DNA of 64,000 nt from Emergomyces orientalis (taxonomy: Eukaryota > Ascomycota > Eurotiomycetes > Onygenales > Ajellomycetaceae): assembly GCA_002110485.1 (NCBI GenBank), contig MOWL01000090.1, forward strand, positions 558,001-622,000. Reading direction: 5' to 3'. The notes under the pieces are model-generated. The model searched no databases, was not told the DNA's origin, and saw only the letters and a program-made list of their open reading frames with translations. Position numbers and translations under genes: made by a program. Of the stretch, positions 62,676 to 64,000 are shown piece after piece. Numbering within the stretch: the stretch's first letter is position 1; each line of letters begins with the position of its first letter.

Positions 62676-64000
62676 TCAGGATTGGTGATGTATTTTTATC
62701 AACACGATCGATATGAGTGAGATATGATTTGACGAGGGGTGGTTGATTCTTTTTAATGGAGTATTCTGTTCCGGCCAGGGTGGAACAAGCGCTCGATACA
62801 GAACGAAAGCTACCACTATTCGATATTGACCGAAAACAATATGCCGGGCCATGGGTATGTATCAAATTCGAAGTGAATGATAATGAGATATTTTCCTTCG
62901 GTAATATAGTTTTCTACGCTATCGGGCCAACTGGACATTAAATGCCTCGGTAAATGAACAAGTCCCGTTACCTCCGAACTACTTCACCAGTTGTTTCAAC
63001 AAGCGCGACAATATAACACCCCTGGTCCTTGAACGTGCAGCCTAAAAAGCTTCAAGAATATGGCTTTCTGCACGCACACATTCCACATCAAGAGCAACCT
63101 TGCGGCCTTCTCCTGGCCCTCCCCCGTGGCAACTATCCGAGCAGTTCTACCAAACTACTTCTATGGCACAAATTGGTACAGGTATGATTTATGAGTTCTC
63201 GACCACAGGTGTGGCTAGAGAGACAAGGAAATCTGACCCTCATTTACAATATGATTAGAATCAACAATAGCCCTTGCTAAAATAAAATAAAAGACCCTGA
63301 CAACAGTCTCGTGGCATGCAAACATTTTTATTGTCAGCGAATAAGTGGTGCTGTATTCGCTTTGTTAACCCGCTTTAGTGTCGGCGGGTGCAAATTGCGA
63401 GGGCAGCTTCGAATCCAGGGGCTGCTGCGCAGTATAGGGCAGAGCTTCGGCACCCAGGTGTGGTACGTGCATATCTGCATTAGCGTCCATATTACATGAT
63501 GTCACAAAATTTTCATTCCCTCGTTGCTTCCCACATGCGGTGCTCTCCAGGAGACCGAGTTGATACTCATCCCCCCCTCATTCTTGATATCATCCCATGC
63601 AAAGGCACCGAGCTGACATCCTCTTAACGAAAATAGCTCTGCAAACACCATCAACGTTTGGAACGTCTCACTCAGCGGGATCCTCTGACTACCCGACAAA
63701 AAAAATCGATCCTTTCGTTTGATTTTGACTTGCGCGGTCAGGCCCAGTGGTAATGCCGGTCTCAGTCCATGGGCTGTTGCATTTGTCATTCTGACTCTTA
63801 CTGCGCACCCACATCTAATCGGCTTATCCGTTATTAGTTGACGACCTTTTTTTCAGCTTTTGGTCCCGGGACTTTGTTAGCAGTGCTCAAATCATGCATT
63901 TCTAGCCCTCCACAAATGAACCAGAAGATCACATTATATTTCATCCAACTTTGAAAACATCTGAAGTTTCCGCACTCCCAGAAGCCAGCCAAAATGTGTG
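62676..64000. other. Right-edge intergenic sequence, no supported gene
   Basis: Short frames occur (62756-62941 plus; 63502-63789 minus, 95 codons) with no family resemblance. The minus frame at 63502-63789 could be an exon of a gene that I cannot otherwise assemble. Confidence 0.45.

Noticed and set aside
63502..63789. 95-codon minus-strand frame near the right edge
   Set aside because: No family resemblance, no supporting splice context and no clear partner exons; it remains possible but unsupported.
1..64000. CRISPR array, transposon or integrated virus
   Set aside because: No regularly spaced repeats, terminal repeats, transposase, integrase or reverse transcriptase motifs were seen in the translated frames.

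Overview
The window is nuclear DNA from a filamentous ascomycete (Pezizomycotina). Most genes are broken by short introns (about 60-240 nt) with GT-AG ends and CTAAC/CTGAC-like branch sites, and the families present (FMP27/BLTP2, Ybp/Alf4-type proteins, fungal SPT small subunit, TFIIIC B-block subunit, DUF7703, DUF985) are fungal housekeeping or Pezizomycotina families. The mix suggests Eurotiomycetes, perhaps Onygenales; that placement is inference, not something the sequence proves. I saw no transposon, rRNA, CRISPR array or convincing tRNA, and no secondary-metabolite cluster.

Layout. Left edge: a DUF7703 membrane protein cut by the window (1-762, minus), then a membrane- or secretion-targeted cupin of the DUF985 type (2088-2800, plus). 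5749-7917 (minus) is translation factor eIF4B in six exons. 9831-10808 (plus) is a Tim17/22/23-like mitochondrial membrane protein. 12210-20917 (plus) is the giant lipid-bridge protein FMP27/BLTP2. 22744-24116 (minus) is a six-exon multi-spanning membrane protein, divergent from 25450-31555 (plus), the B-block subunit of TFIIIC. 31996-33704 (minus) is a DHHC palmitoyltransferase like Pfa3. 34954-35631 (minus) is an ankyrin-repeat gene whose 5' end cannot be resolved. 36429-37450 (plus) is a glutathione S-transferase-like protein, 38626-40472 (minus) a rhomboid protease, 42997-43458 (minus) the small activating subunit of serine palmitoyltransferase. 45894-47222 (plus) is an FAD-dependent amine oxidoreductase gene interrupted by an in-frame TAG. 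47703-49779 (plus) is a Ybp/Alf4/glomulin-type protein. 50834-52287 (plus) is an unusual pentapeptide-repeat protein. After a 4.6 kb stretch with no convincing gene comes phospholipase D (56902-60487, minus) and an F-box-like fungal protein (61701-62675, plus).

The genes do not form one pathway. Several concern membranes and lipids (BLTP2 lipid transfer, SPT small subunit in sphingolipid synthesis, phospholipase D, palmitoyltransferase, rhomboid), and two concern gene expression (eIF4B, TFIIIC), but they are interleaved on both strands as is usual in fungal chromosomes. The least ordinary item is the 50834-52287 protein, with long runs of exact five-residue periodicity, an EF-hand-like loop and a PPxY tail. 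The most striking lesion is the TAG in the FAD oxidoreductase. All exon models were made by eye from splice signals and reading-frame continuity; every junction used keeps the frame arithmetically, but transcripts would be needed to confirm them.
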